64,000 nucleotides of DNA from Hypsibius dujardini (taxonomy: Eukaryota; Tardigrada; Eutardigrada; Parachela; Hypsibiidae): NCBI GenBank assembly GCA_001579985.1, contig LRSR01012990.1, forward strand, positions 21,864 through 85,863. Direction: 5' to 3'. The notes below the pieces were generated by a model. The model was not told where the DNA came from. It ran no database searches and saw only the letters and a list, made by a program, of their open reading frames with translations. Position numbers and translations under genes: made by a program. Shown here in pieces: positions 22,301 through 33,500 of the stretch (positions are counted from its first letter, which is position 1; every line of letters begins with the position of its first letter).

Positions 22301-24109
22301 TTATGGCCATTGCGAGAATTTCGCTGTTTTTTCTCATGAAAAACGGAAACGAGGGCTGCTTCACAAAGTTCTGCACCTTAGTGGGGAATAAGAGACACTT
22401 CTTTTACATCAACACGGCAAACAGTTGGTATACCAGCAACATTTGCATCAAACCTGACTCAAGAGATGAATGGTGTGCTGATTGCGGTACAGAATGATGA
22501 TTTGATCGTCAATGCGGGTAGCAAGAACTTCCGCCACATGGCCTTCAGAAAAGACCGCCGTGCACAACTTATGTCGCGGAGTCATGTCTGACCTTCGTTC
22601 TGCACCGAATCTACCGGCAGTGGTATTTAAGACATGGAATATATCGAAACTACAAACGAACCGATTCTTCGTTGACCGTTGATCCGGTATGGACGAGACA
22701 AATGCCACGTAAAGCAATAATTCACCGTTATCGAATTCAGCATTTGCAGCGGTCGCGTTCATCAGAAGAGGTGTGTGTCCATGGCAGCTGCAGGTCAACG
22801 CAAACAGTTCTTGGCCTTCACAACGGTTGGTCAGGAGGAAAAGACCAGAACCGCCGAAAATGGAATTTATGCCGGACACGGTTTCCCCCTTTTGCACTAA
22901 TTCAGTCACTACAGCAAAGTCTCGCTTCCCGCTTTTGAATTTGTAAATCATTCGGCCAGTTCGTCCAGTTTCAGTTCTTACAGGTGAGGACATCGGACAC
23001 TCTTGGGAAGGTTTTAATGAAAGCATTTTTTGTTCCGCAGTTTCCCAGGGGCCAAACGGTCGGTGGGGTGAGTGGGTTTCATTGACGGGCGTGAACGATA
23101 CAACAGTCGAGCTTTCGCCGATGGCGATGGCCGTTCCGCCCATTATCTGCTTTCGAAAATACACAAGGTGTGGACGGAATCCATCTTGACTGTTAGCCTG
23201 ATCAAGGTCGTCGCAGAAATTGACAGTCTGAAACGGTGAACATATTTGCCGAAAGTGAACCAAAATCCAGGCATGGACTTTATGTATGTAACGCTACCTA
23301 GGCTACATGCCACAGCTATATTGCCTCACGTAACAATGCTCGGTCTGAATAACAGTCCAGCCGTTCAGTTCATCTTTGTTAATTTTATTCTTAATGAAAT
23401 ACGCCACTATGTATGGCCCAATAGTACACCGACTGTCTGCCGTGTTTGTCCCGTCGGAGGACCATCAGTGGTGGGCGACAGGCAAATCGTCCACCAAGAG
23501 GACCGACCGTCCACCATCCTGATCGACTCTTCACTACATCCTCTGCAACTGTCCACCGGACAGACGAACTGACGAACGACGGCCGCTCTTCTCTTCCACC
23601 GTTCACCATACGAACGAACCATCCGTCTCATTGATGGATCTAAAGCCGCCTCGCTGGTTGGTTGTCTCAGTGTTCTTGGCATTACTCTATTACAATACGC
23701 ATTTTCAGCAACACCAGCAGCTAATTCGAAACTTTAAAAAAGCGATAATGTAGTTGGTTTAAATATCTTTTCCCTAATTGGGGAAGAGGATAAAATGAAT
23801 GCCGTGGCCACTGCCAAGACTCACCTTGTTCGTCCATCGGCTCGCATTTTGTTGCAGATCATGCAAAGACGCATTCAACACAACTGGTGTCGAGCTATTG
23901 TCTTGGCAAATGAGGTAAGTTCCGATGTCTTCACTAAACACTACAACGGCGGACCGTCCATCAAGCGGGAAACTTTGGACGACTTGGCCGTCATAATTGA
24001 TCATCAGCAGCACGGTGAACAGGCTCAGGACTAGTGACGGCCGAACACTCGGCCAACTTTCATATAAGTCGATTATGCGAGTCTTTCCCAGCCAACAATT
24101 GGTGGACAT
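19372..24109 (-). CDS. Plexin-like receptor without GAP domain, copy 3 (most complete)
   Basis: Minus-strand exons 24109-23825, 23227-22454, 22376-22260 and 20469-19372 (all phase 0) give 757 aa. Order: signal peptide; sema-type region in exons 1-3 (about residues 50-390, with TVNFCDD, CEGQELFALTC, FVCSFDIF); plexin-like cysteine cluster (CDQLSCSECLSLYPTCGW, about 490-535); one IPT-like domain; membrane helix (GTILVGATGGAALAIFCFF, about 672-695); and a tail of about 60 residues beginning with the plexin-like basic helix. There is no GAP domain. The ATG used by copies 1 and 2 is mutated here, and an upstream in-frame ATG adds 14 residues (MSTNCWLGK...). A TTTATT (AATAAA in reverse) at 19159-19164 could serve polyadenylation. 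The sema assignment rests on motif spacing and is less certain than PSI/IPT. Confidence 0.75.
21390..22040. other. Insertion in intron 3 of plexin-like copy 3
   Basis: About 650 bp here have no counterpart in intron 3 of copy 2 (13260-13400 is continuous there). A TTATTATTATT run sits at its left edge. No ORF or clear terminal repeats are visible. Confidence 0.45.
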
Positions 24110-24524
24110 TACGCAAGCGCGCTATTAGGTTCGGAGACTCAGCATCAGCAAAGGGCGCAACATGACATCAGTGTGCGGTAGCAGAAAGTAACCTAACCTG
24201 CCTTTTGTAAACAAAGTAAACATATTCGCCCGGAAGGGAAGTGTGCCCCTTTTTATGCCATTTTATGCTTATATCAATAAAATATTTATCTAAACTTGTG
24301 ACGCTATTTGCACATGGCCAAAATGGAACGCATTCTGTAATTAGGGCAATTGTGACTGTATCACGCTGCCAGAATAATATTGCATTATGGAAATTGCTGG
24401 TTAAGAGAAAGCGGAAAAACACCCTTGGACTCGTTTAGGGTCCTTACAAATCGGAACCAATACCTCTCATGGTATTGGTGGGCAGAGAGAAAGAGGCATT
24501 TTTTCACGATTGAAGCCAAAATTT

Positions 24525-25195
24525 AGCCTCTCGTCCTTTATCATTTTGAAACGTTAGGGGTGGTGGGATCTCATTTCCAGGGCTCCCGGGATTTTAAGAC
24601 ATTTCCGAAAACAAAATTTTCTCCATCAAATCTGAACCACTCTTGAGAGCTTAGAACCTCCTAGTTGTGTTCAATAATAGAGCTCATATTGGACTCCAAC
24701 AAACCTCAAATTTCGTCGAAATACTCAAGGTTTAGAAAATGTTTGTCTTCACTGGTTTGGCACCTGCAGTCGTTTATTCTTGGAATTGTTGTTTTCGCGA
24801 CCCGGCGGTTGATAGCTTCCAAGGCGACCTCGCTTTTTCGATAGCTATTTTTGGATACGCCAAATCTTACATAACCTACTGGGCCAGAGAACCAGCCCAT
24901 AATGTCCCGACAACATGCGATATCGTGTCGCTTAACTGATGATTATGCGAGAGAGTGTTTGCTTGGTATTGTTGCACTGCTATCTGAACTTAATTTGACC
25001 TAAATATTTCGGTTGCTGTTGGCATCTCACCTGCCGAGGTGGCGCGTTAAAACCATAGTACTAGGTTTCGAACCCTGACCGCGAATTCGGCATTCAATCA
25101 AAAACTACTTATGCAGATTGTACTACTGCATATTTTATAAATCTAGCTATGGATCTACTGTATTTTCTTCTTCTGGAGTAAGCTAGAGTCATGCT
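24525..25195 (+). repeat. Repeat R copy 4
   Basis: The same block as at 5560-6200 and, inverted, at 10290-11345. It lies upstream of plexin-like copy 3. No conserved ORF. Confidence 0.7.
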
Positions 25196-25452
25196 CTGCA
25201 AGCTGTGACGCGCGCAAAACTAGTACGAGAGTATTGCACCATGGCGTTGATAAAGTCCAAAAACGGAAAAATGGTGCTTACACTGCAGCATTCAGCTGAA
25301 TTTTTGGTTCACCAGTCCATAAGATCAAGGGCGGCATTGGTACCATCACAATATGCATGAGGAAAGGTTCATTGAAGAGCTGATGAATAGACGTCGGTTC
25401 ACGTGCCGAGATTCCGAGAATAACCAGCATTGCATTACGGTGTATCGTACTA

Positions 25453-25788
25453 ATAGGGACGTTTAAGCAGTCGGCGTAAACGTAGCGTAAGAGTAAACTT
25501 AAGGACACGGACCAATAGGAATGAGGCCCGGGGTGTGGCCTTTCTTAAGGTTAGTTTCTTACGCTACTGCCTGACGTAAGGGGCAATGAGCCTTAAGTTT
25601 CGCCGTAAGAACCGAGTAAGAAAATTCAGAATGAATGGTAGAATGGTTTCCTAGAAATTTTCTGCTCTTGCGCCTTACGCCCAGATCCTTACGTTGAGTG
25701 CTTAAACATCCAATCGTAAGCGTGAACTTAGCGGGCCTTATGCCTAAGTTTACGTTACGTTTACGCCAGTTTGCTTAAACGTCTCTAA
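25453..25788. mobile_element. TA-flanked fold-back MITE (element E1)
   Basis: The ends are inverted repeats (left ATAGGGACGTTTAAGCA; right, inverted, TTAGAGACGTTTAAGCA), and complementarity continues inward through GCGTAAACGTA-type motifs. TA flanks both sides. The sister site at about 10055-10060 lacks the 336-bp insert and reads GTACTAGTATCAGC (reverse complement), an empty site. No ORF. It fits a Tc1/mariner-type MITE. Confidence 0.75.
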
Positions 25789-25810
25789 TATCAGCTTATT
25801 CAGCTTATCC

Positions 25811-26406
25811 TAGGGATGCCGATTACGCTGATTAACCGGTTAACCGCGGTTTGAACCGAACCGCCTGACGCGGTTTTTAAATTTAACCGAACCGTTTAAA
25901 CCGGTTAGGGTTTCGAACCGCCTTAAAGTAACCGGTTAGCGTTTGGAACCGGTTTGGAACCGCGTCAAACCGAACCGTTTATCCGTTACGAACCGTTATG
26001 AACCGTATTCACGGGTAAAAATAGAAACAAGTTCAGTTTGGACAGGGAATCGACTCAATTAATCACAAGGGTGGCACGCCTAGTTTACCTTGACATTCTC
26101 AGGCACTAATATGCAGCAATTGCGTGCTTTACTTCAATAAACTGAATGAATTCTAGCTGTTGAGAGCTCCACGTATTGACTGCAGCCGGCTCACGGTGTA
26201 TTTCTCACTGATTTAACTACGTAACCGGTTAACCGCGGTTCAACCCGATTTGAACCGCCTGGGTCAGTTGGGAACTTTAACCGAACCGCGTGGATCGGTT
26301 TAGAGATTTAACCGGGAAAAGCTAACCGGGAAAAGCTAACCGGTTAAGCATCTGAACAGCGTAATAACCGAACCGAACCAAACCGCCTGCGTAATCGGCA
26401 TCCCTA
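25811..26406. mobile_element. hAT-type MITE with 8-bp target duplication (element E2)
   Basis: A perfect 17-bp terminal inverted repeat (TAGGGATGCCGATTACG) bounds 596 bp. The flanks are an 8-bp duplication, GCTTATCC, at 25803-25810 and 26407-26414. The left arm has the empty site with a single copy (about 10030-10050). The 8-bp duplication and TAGGGATG end are typical of hAT elements. The interior is densely built from AACCGGTT and GAACCG motifs and has no ORF. Confidence 0.88.
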
Positions 26407-26499
26407 GCTTATCCACTTTAAGCTATCACCTACAGCGGCATTTACCTTAATGTGAAAATAGATCAGTGTTATACATTTCTCGCACTGTTAAGTACAGTA

Positions 26500-26852
26500 T
26501 GAGGTAAGGGGACTGGAATGGGCCACTTGATTTTCCCGTACCCTGGAATGGGCCACCGGGCGGCAGGGGGCGCTCTGTCGCAAATTAATCAAAAACAGAT
26601 AAGTCACTGCGTAGTCAGCGACCTCTACAGTGGACTTTCTCCAATCGTCCAATGGAGCTTTTTATTTCTCTTTTTTAAACATGTTCTCACAATTGTTTTT
26701 CATATCTGATACGCGTTCCACCGAATTATCAATTATTCTCTGTCGCTTAGAATCTTAGTGATAGCCAAAATTTGTGTGGAAGTTGTGATTCCAGGGTGGC
26801 CCATTCCAGAGTACGGGAAAAACAAGTGGCCCATTCCAGTGCCCTTACCTCA
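26500..26852. mobile_element. TA-flanked MITE with about 60-bp inverted ends (element E3, copy 1)
   Basis: Both ends begin TGAGGTAAGGG and pair for about 60 bp with few mismatches (CACTGGAATGGGCCACTTG, TTTTCCCGTAC). TA flanks at 26498-26499 and 26853-26854. The left arm has the empty site CAG-TA-CCAG (near 9955, reverse complement). Length 353 bp, no real ORF. A second copy lies at 60387-60830. It sits about 140 bp downstream of the C2 stop codon. Confidence 0.88.
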
Positions 26853-26994
26853 TACTAGTAAGTGCACAACCGATATGCTAATTGTACTGTACAAACGTAC
26901 ACTGTACAAACTTATATTAAAATCAGTTCTAGTCGTAAAACATGAATGAAACCTGAATGAAACCATAAAAGATAATTGATGGCGTTATTTGGTT

Positions 26995-27931
26995 TTAAAT
27001 TCGGCTTCCGTAAAGGCCTTGAGTAGTCTGGGAATTGGTGTTTGCTGCGGAAAAGAGATTGAGGCCAGATCCTTGGCCATTTGTGCCTGAAATGACACGA
27101 AACGCCCCAATGTCAGACACTGTATCAATTTGGGTTTGCTGCCTCATTGGAGCGGGTGTGACATCACATTTATTGCCATACTTCCGTGCGCGAGACCTGT
27201 CCCACCGTTTGAATATGCGGTATTATCGGTGTTTATTGATCCGTAACCAGCAGAGCCTCCTAAAACGAACAAGGATGTATGCGTAAAATCTCCGTGACGA
27301 GTGAATTGTGACATAAAACGACTCTTAAGACCTACCTCCAAGGGCATTGGCACTTGAGGTTCCACTGCTGGGATTGCCGCTGTTGCCGCCGTATACACCG
27401 CTGTTGAGCGGAGATCCATAAAGACCGAGACTATTGCCACCGTATGTTCCAGGGTACACCACGCCGTATCCACTGCCATACCCTCCGTTATACCCTCCGT
27501 TGTACCCTCCGTTGTACCCTCCGTTGTACCCTCCGTTATACCCTCCACCGTACCCTCCATTGTACCCTCCGTTGTACCCTCCGTTGTATCCTCCGTTATA
27601 TCCCCCACCATAGGCTCCATTGTACCCATTTCCATACCCTCCGTAGTACCCTCCGTTGTATCCTCCGTTGTATCCTACTGGCCGTCCATATACACCATAC
27701 ACCCCGGCACCGTATAGCTGACTGCTCCAGCCGCCGTATCCGGTAATTGTTGGTCGGCCACCGTATCCATATCCTCCATATTGCCCTAAGAACCATTTTA
27801 ATATAACAAATCTCATCAAACTGCCACATCTATGTATACAAGTTACAAAGAGACATGGATTATGCCGTACCTTTATGCGCATTGACCATTCCCAACAATA
27901 TCACACCAAAAAGGGCTGCAATCAGATTCAT
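26995..27931 (-). CDS. Secreted Gly/Tyr/Asn-repeat protein, copy C2
   Basis: Minus-strand exons 27931-27871, 27785-27336, 27259-27182 and 27086-26995, joined in phase 1, give 226 aa. It is the inverted sister of C1: the same signal peptide (LFGVILLGMVNA), the same YGGYGYG start, a longer run of GGYN-type units, and the same GLYGSRI end. Exon 2 is 60 bp longer than in C1, equal to five 12-bp units, so the repeat has changed length since duplication. The TATA-like box at 28078-28086 is shared with C1. Three MITEs have landed within 1.6 kb downstream, absent from C1. A structural or adhesive secreted protein is likely; the specific role is unknown. Confidence 0.78.
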
Positions 27932-29223
27932 GATGAAGCAGTTCGGTTGATCAGCGCGGTCCTTTGGAGTGGCGACCCAACGATGAACAAACGCTATTCC
28001 AAGAATTTTTGAAAGCTTTAGGGAGGTAGAGAGGACACTTCTTCGGTTGGAGGATGTGTTGAACGTCGGAATTTCCGCTTTATATATCGTACCAGCCTGT
28101 AACTGTCCGGACCAAAAAGAAGTGCCCACTCGTGCATGCTCAGGGAAAGGGAAATAGAACAACTATATTTAAGTGTATGAGGAATGATGTTGGTGCATTT
28201 GAATTTTGTTGATTTCCGGGCACTTGGGTGATTCAACTATTTTTTGGGGAAATATCCAGATTCTCAATGGGTGTGTAATACTTCCGTTTTTAATAGGCGG
28301 AATCACACCTCGATTTTACTACAGTGGCCATAAAACGTGAGCTGTTGAATTGGGAAGTTTCAAACAATTTTTCACTTTATTGGGGACGGATCCATATTTA
28401 GAAAGTTTAGACATGGTACGACTATATTACTGTACGTGATCATACTACCGTATTGCTCTCCTTCATGTTCAATCGTATAAACCAGAGTCGTATGATGGCA
28501 GGTCTTTTATGTCTGATCACGATTCCACTATTTATTATTCGCCCACTATTCTTCAATTTCGAATATATATTTACGGCAATTTTTGGAGTTTTGTAGTACT
28601 AGTGTCAGCCCTGTTCCCTACAATTATTTAATCACTCCAAGCTATTTGCGCATGCAATACGGAATCAAGTTCGATAGTATGAGTGCAGACATATTTAAAG
28701 GGTTTCTAAAAACAACCATTTCCGATTAGGCAAATCCTGATTGGCGCGAGAAGGAACACAATTGCCGAACGATGCGCCACAAGCAAGTGTCGGAACTTTA
28801 AGGCTCACAGGTGTCGCCACGGAGACTGGCTCAAAAGTCGGCCTCAAGGCCATCCGTCATACTCCCGCCAAAAATAAAATCTTCACCCCTTACGGACCGC
28901 AAAAGGTAATAAATTGAGAATGAAATCGCGGCACCTGAGCACCGGACAAAGCGAAGACCCTGTCAGTCCAGCTCAGAAACCGACATGGTGGTTTTCTCTA
29001 ACATTTTATTGGTAGAACGACAATACTTACCGTTCCCATCAATTGGCGAATGCGATCGCAGAATCATACAAATAGGCTTGCGAAACTTCTCGTTGATGTT
29101 TTAGTTGATCGAATCTTACTATTAGTTTCGATATATATTACCTTTCTTCCTGTTATGATTACAAGAAACTACGCGGAAAAGTTCAATGATTGACAACCAG
29201 CGTAAAATGTTTGAGATGTCCCT

Positions 29224-30058
29224 ATGGCTGAAAAACGGTGCCCTTATTCCACCACAGAAGCCGGAAAAGACCTCAACCGGCTTTCCAGTTCCGTTATCAG
29301 GATAGCAAACTTTATTTCAGCCGTCGTCGCGCTCACCATTATTCTATTCCGTCGGCCCGGATTCGGCGTATCCGTCGATGAACTCGGGCTCTCAGACAGC
29401 CGACCCACACTTCGTTTGAACTCATCCGAAAGGCAGGAAGATTTCATGTTCGATGTCTAGCTGTCGTCACACTCACCGTTATTCTATTCCGTCGGCCCGA
29501 AACTACGACCGGATTCGGCAGATCCGTCGATAAACTCGGGCTCTCAAACAACCGATCAACACTTCGTTCGAATTCATCCGTAAGGCAGGAAGCTTTCATG
29601 TTCAGTGACTACGCGGTGGCAGTTCAAATTGTGGTCATCCTCGGACTGACCGTCCATTTCACCGCTTATCATATCTGCTGCCTGTGGGATGTGGGCTCGT
29701 TGCCTGTGGGATAAAGGACTCGCAGCAACTCGCGGGTAGTTGTACGTCAGCGCGGATGTGTCGGATGATTCTCAACCTCGCGCTCATTGCATTGCTTGTG
29801 TCGGCGACTTTTCTGAAATTTCACGGGATGCGGTTCGTCAGCAGTAAGGGCGATGTGGCGATGAAATATGTTTCCACGGTGGTGACACTGATAAATGCAC
29901 TGCTCTGCCTATGTAGTGCGTGCTTATCGTCAAAATCTTCGTTCGCACCGAAATCGATGGAGAGCATTACCGTTGCGGAGGATATTACCAATTGGGTCAG
30001 CACTTTGTGGATCAACCATGAGCATTGTATTCTACGCGGGGTGCCGAGAAATTCTTGA
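29224..30058 (+). pseudogene. Four-helix membrane protein, copy D2 (broken by internal duplication)
   Basis: The plus strand begins as in D1 and encodes helix 1. It then repeats about 150 bp: 29313-29457 resembles 29458-29605. The join creates a stop at 29458-29460 (MFDV-stop). The later frame from 29684 still encodes helices 3 and 4 (ILNLALIALLVSATFLKF; VVTLINALLCLC) and about 45 further residues not present in D1. Another stop lies in the CLWDVGS loop near 29712. As it stands this copy cannot make the full protein; it does show that the ancestral gene had a longer C-terminus than D1. Confidence 0.6.
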
Positions 30059-30538
30059 TTTTATTCGCTAGGCCGTTTTGTTACAAGTGTCGACGGAAAC
30101 TCAGAAATTGAATGTATTTAGCAAAGAGTCAAGGCGTTAATTAAATAAGTAATCAGCCTTATCTGTAGCAACGATGGTAGAGCAGCTTCTATCTCGGTCG
30201 TTGGACTTTATCCAGCCAATTTGTGATAAAAACGCCACCCAGCAAAACCATACTAATCTAACACGCAGCACTAGCTGAACAGACTGACATTCACAATAGC
30301 CAGTTACTGTATATATGTCGAATGGTTGTCTGCCGAGACTGTCTTCCAGCTAAACCTCCCGCAGAAGTCTTTCTTTCATTGCTGTCAAGATTTGCTAAAA
30401 TTACATTGCTTGTCATAAGTCGTAGCGCTTGAATGTTCGCTGCAGGTTTTTTTTAATATATATGAAATTCTATTCGGCAGCCAGTGTAGATGTTTCGCTT
30501 AACTACTGTAATCCCGTGAACAAACCCCGCTGACTATA

Positions 30539-33500
30539 ATGTGGATCAATTTGCAGCAAGTTGTTGTTATTCTAATTTTTGCTTTTGATGGCATCAAGGC
30601 CAACTTTATTCTGGATCTCAATGGAGAATGGCTAGTCCGCTCAGGTCCAAAAAGTAAGTCCCAAATAAAGCCTGCAGCTAGATCAATTATAACCAAGATG
30701 AAAACACAGGTATCGCGTCTTCTATCGCTTCCATTTCCAGACGCTTCCGCTTATGCCGCTCAAGTGCCAGGGAACATTTACACGGATTTGGTGAGAAATG
30801 GAACCCTAAGCGAGGATCCCTACTACCGATTCAACGACGAAAAGTACCGATGGGTCAGCAAGCTGGACTGGGAATTTACCAGGTCTTTTCAAGGTACGCA
30901 TATACACATGTATGCCCCGGCATACATGTACGTCTAGGCACATAGGCACAAGACTCGTTATCTTGTTCACGAGAACACTGCTCTTGCTATTGTTCCACAA
31001 TTCCATTGTTCTTGCTAATGTTCCACAATTCCATTGTTCTTGCTACTGTTCCACGAGAACATTTTTTTTGCTAATGTTCCACGAGAACATTGTTCTTGCT
31101 ACTGTTCCACAGTTCCGTCAACATTGAATTACACTAAAATTATCCTGGTCTGCGACGGGCTTGACGCAATCGCATCGATATCCGTAAACGACCAACTCGT
31201 TGGTACTACCGTCAATCAGTTCGTCCAGTACTTTTTTGACGTCAAAAAGTATCTGAAGGTAAACAATGTAACTTAAATACACGTTCGTGTATCAATTTAA
31301 GTAAAACAAAAAATAAATATGAATTCACTGTGAAGTTTATCTTAATACCACATTTATGTTATTTAATAGAAAATATCGTATGTTTAGCAATTAAAATGAG
31401 ATCTAAAGATTTTTGTAGTACAATATAGATGAGAAATTTTGAAGAACATTAAATATCCGGATGCCAAGTTAATGCTTGATTTTGAATTAAGTAAACAATA
31501 GTTAACTAAAAAAATTTTACTTAAAATAAATAATTGCCAAATTCAAATATATTCTAAACACATCTAAGATGCAACGCAGAAATCCTGAATCAAGTCACAA
31601 ACTTTTGCTATGTTTACGTTTGGCTTTGTGTTCGTTTCCTCAGCTGAACAGCCAAAATAAGATAACCATCCGCTTCAAATCGCCCACCGGATACGCCTCC
31701 GAGCAGTTCTATCAGCACATCTGGGACCGCAAGTACATAGTCCCACCGCCCTGCCCACCACCTGAGTTTCACGGCGATTGTCATCCGAACTTCATCCGAA
31801 AAGCGCAAAGTTCCTTCTCCTGGGATTGGGGTCCTTCGTTCCCGACGGTCGGTATCTGGAAGGGGATCCGCATCGTTGGATACAACACAGTGGTGATAGA
31901 ATCGGTTACCGTCAGTCCGATTTGGTACCAATCCATCGACGCCTGGGCTATTAAGTTGCAAATCTACTTGCGAGCCACAGACAAGACGCAAAGAGTGGCC
32001 ATCACGACTAAGATCCCGGAACTGGGCCTGTCCCAGCAGGAGGGCGTGGCGTTGGAGAGTGGCGCGTCAAATGTGACGTTTGTGTATAAAATTCCCAGCA
32101 GGGTGAAAAAGTGGTGGCCTAACGGTTACGGTGGGCAAAAGTTGTACGATTTGACGGTGACCGTTCAAGGTCGTTTCGATCCGAATGAGGAGTCGAAGAC
32201 GGTGAAAGTTGGATTCCGGACGGTGGAGCTGGTGCAGGAGCCGCTGCCGGGCGGAAATGTGAGCGGACTGTCGTTTTACTTCCGCGTCAATGGGATCTCT
32301 ATGTGGGCTAAAGGTGAGGGCTCTGAAGCCAACACACCACACCAAGACGTGAGCACAGGGAAGAACATTGGCCGGCTGACTGACAGACAGACGGACAGAC
32401 AAACATGAAGACATGAAGACATGAAGATAGACAAACAGGCGGACAGACAGACAGAGGGACAGACAAACAGACATGAAGACATGAAGACATGAAGACAGAC
32501 GGACAGACAGACATGAAGACATGAAGACATGAAGACATGAAGACATAAAGACAGACGAACAGACAGACCGACCGACAGACAGATGGACGGACAGACGGAC
32601 AGACGGACAGATGAATAAAAAGTAACAATATTGTTCTTAACAACCCTAGCACAATAAACACATTTGTTGTGGCATATCATCTGTCGCACGCAGCTCTTAA
32701 AATTGCAATGCAGACTACATAACAATTTGCTGCATGTTCTTCGAATTTTGTTTTATGTTTGATTGATTATTTTCTCACTGACAGGCTCCAACTGGATCCC
32801 GGCACACTCATTCCAAAGCTCCGTGACCGAAGACTACGTTCGATGGCTCCTCGAGTCGACCACCGCAGCCAACATGAACATGCTTCGCGTCTGGGGCGGC
32901 GGCTATTACGAGACTGACTTCTTCTATCAAACCTGTGACGAACTGGGAATCCTCATCTGGCAGGACTTCATGTTCGCCTGTGCGATGTACCCCACCACCG
33001 AACAATTCCTCGCCACAGTTCGCGAGGAAGTCCGATCCAACGTGCTGCGGCTGCAGCATCATCCGTCGATCGTCCTGTGGAGCGCAAACAACGAGAACGA
33101 AGTGGCCTATGTGGAGAACTGGTACTTCACCAATGTGGCGGCGAAAACCTTCAAAAACGATTATATCGAGCTGTATATCGATGTGATTCGGGATGAGTTC
33201 CTCAAGTATGAGATTGACGGAGGCCGACCGTGGATTCCGTCCAGTCCGACCAACGGGAAACTTACGGAGGAACAGGGTTGGATTGCCAAAGACCCGAGAA
33301 GCAACTTGTACGGCGATGGTAAGAACATTAATCGAAGTGGACTCGTGGTCTAAAGAAAAGCATTTAAAACTATATAATTCGCTTCAATTGTCTCCTATGT
33401 TGGTACATCAGGGCAATAATAATGAAAGTGTCTTGTATTTCAGCCCATTTCTACAGCTACTTGGTCGACCCTTGGGACTGGAAGCTCTATCCCCCGACCC

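Noticed and set aside
30654-30740. Treating the mannosidase 5' frame as one continuous exon
   Set aside because: The frame is open by chance; removing an 87-bp GT/AG intron gives correct phase and the family's usual spacing between the LNGEW and VPGN motifs.
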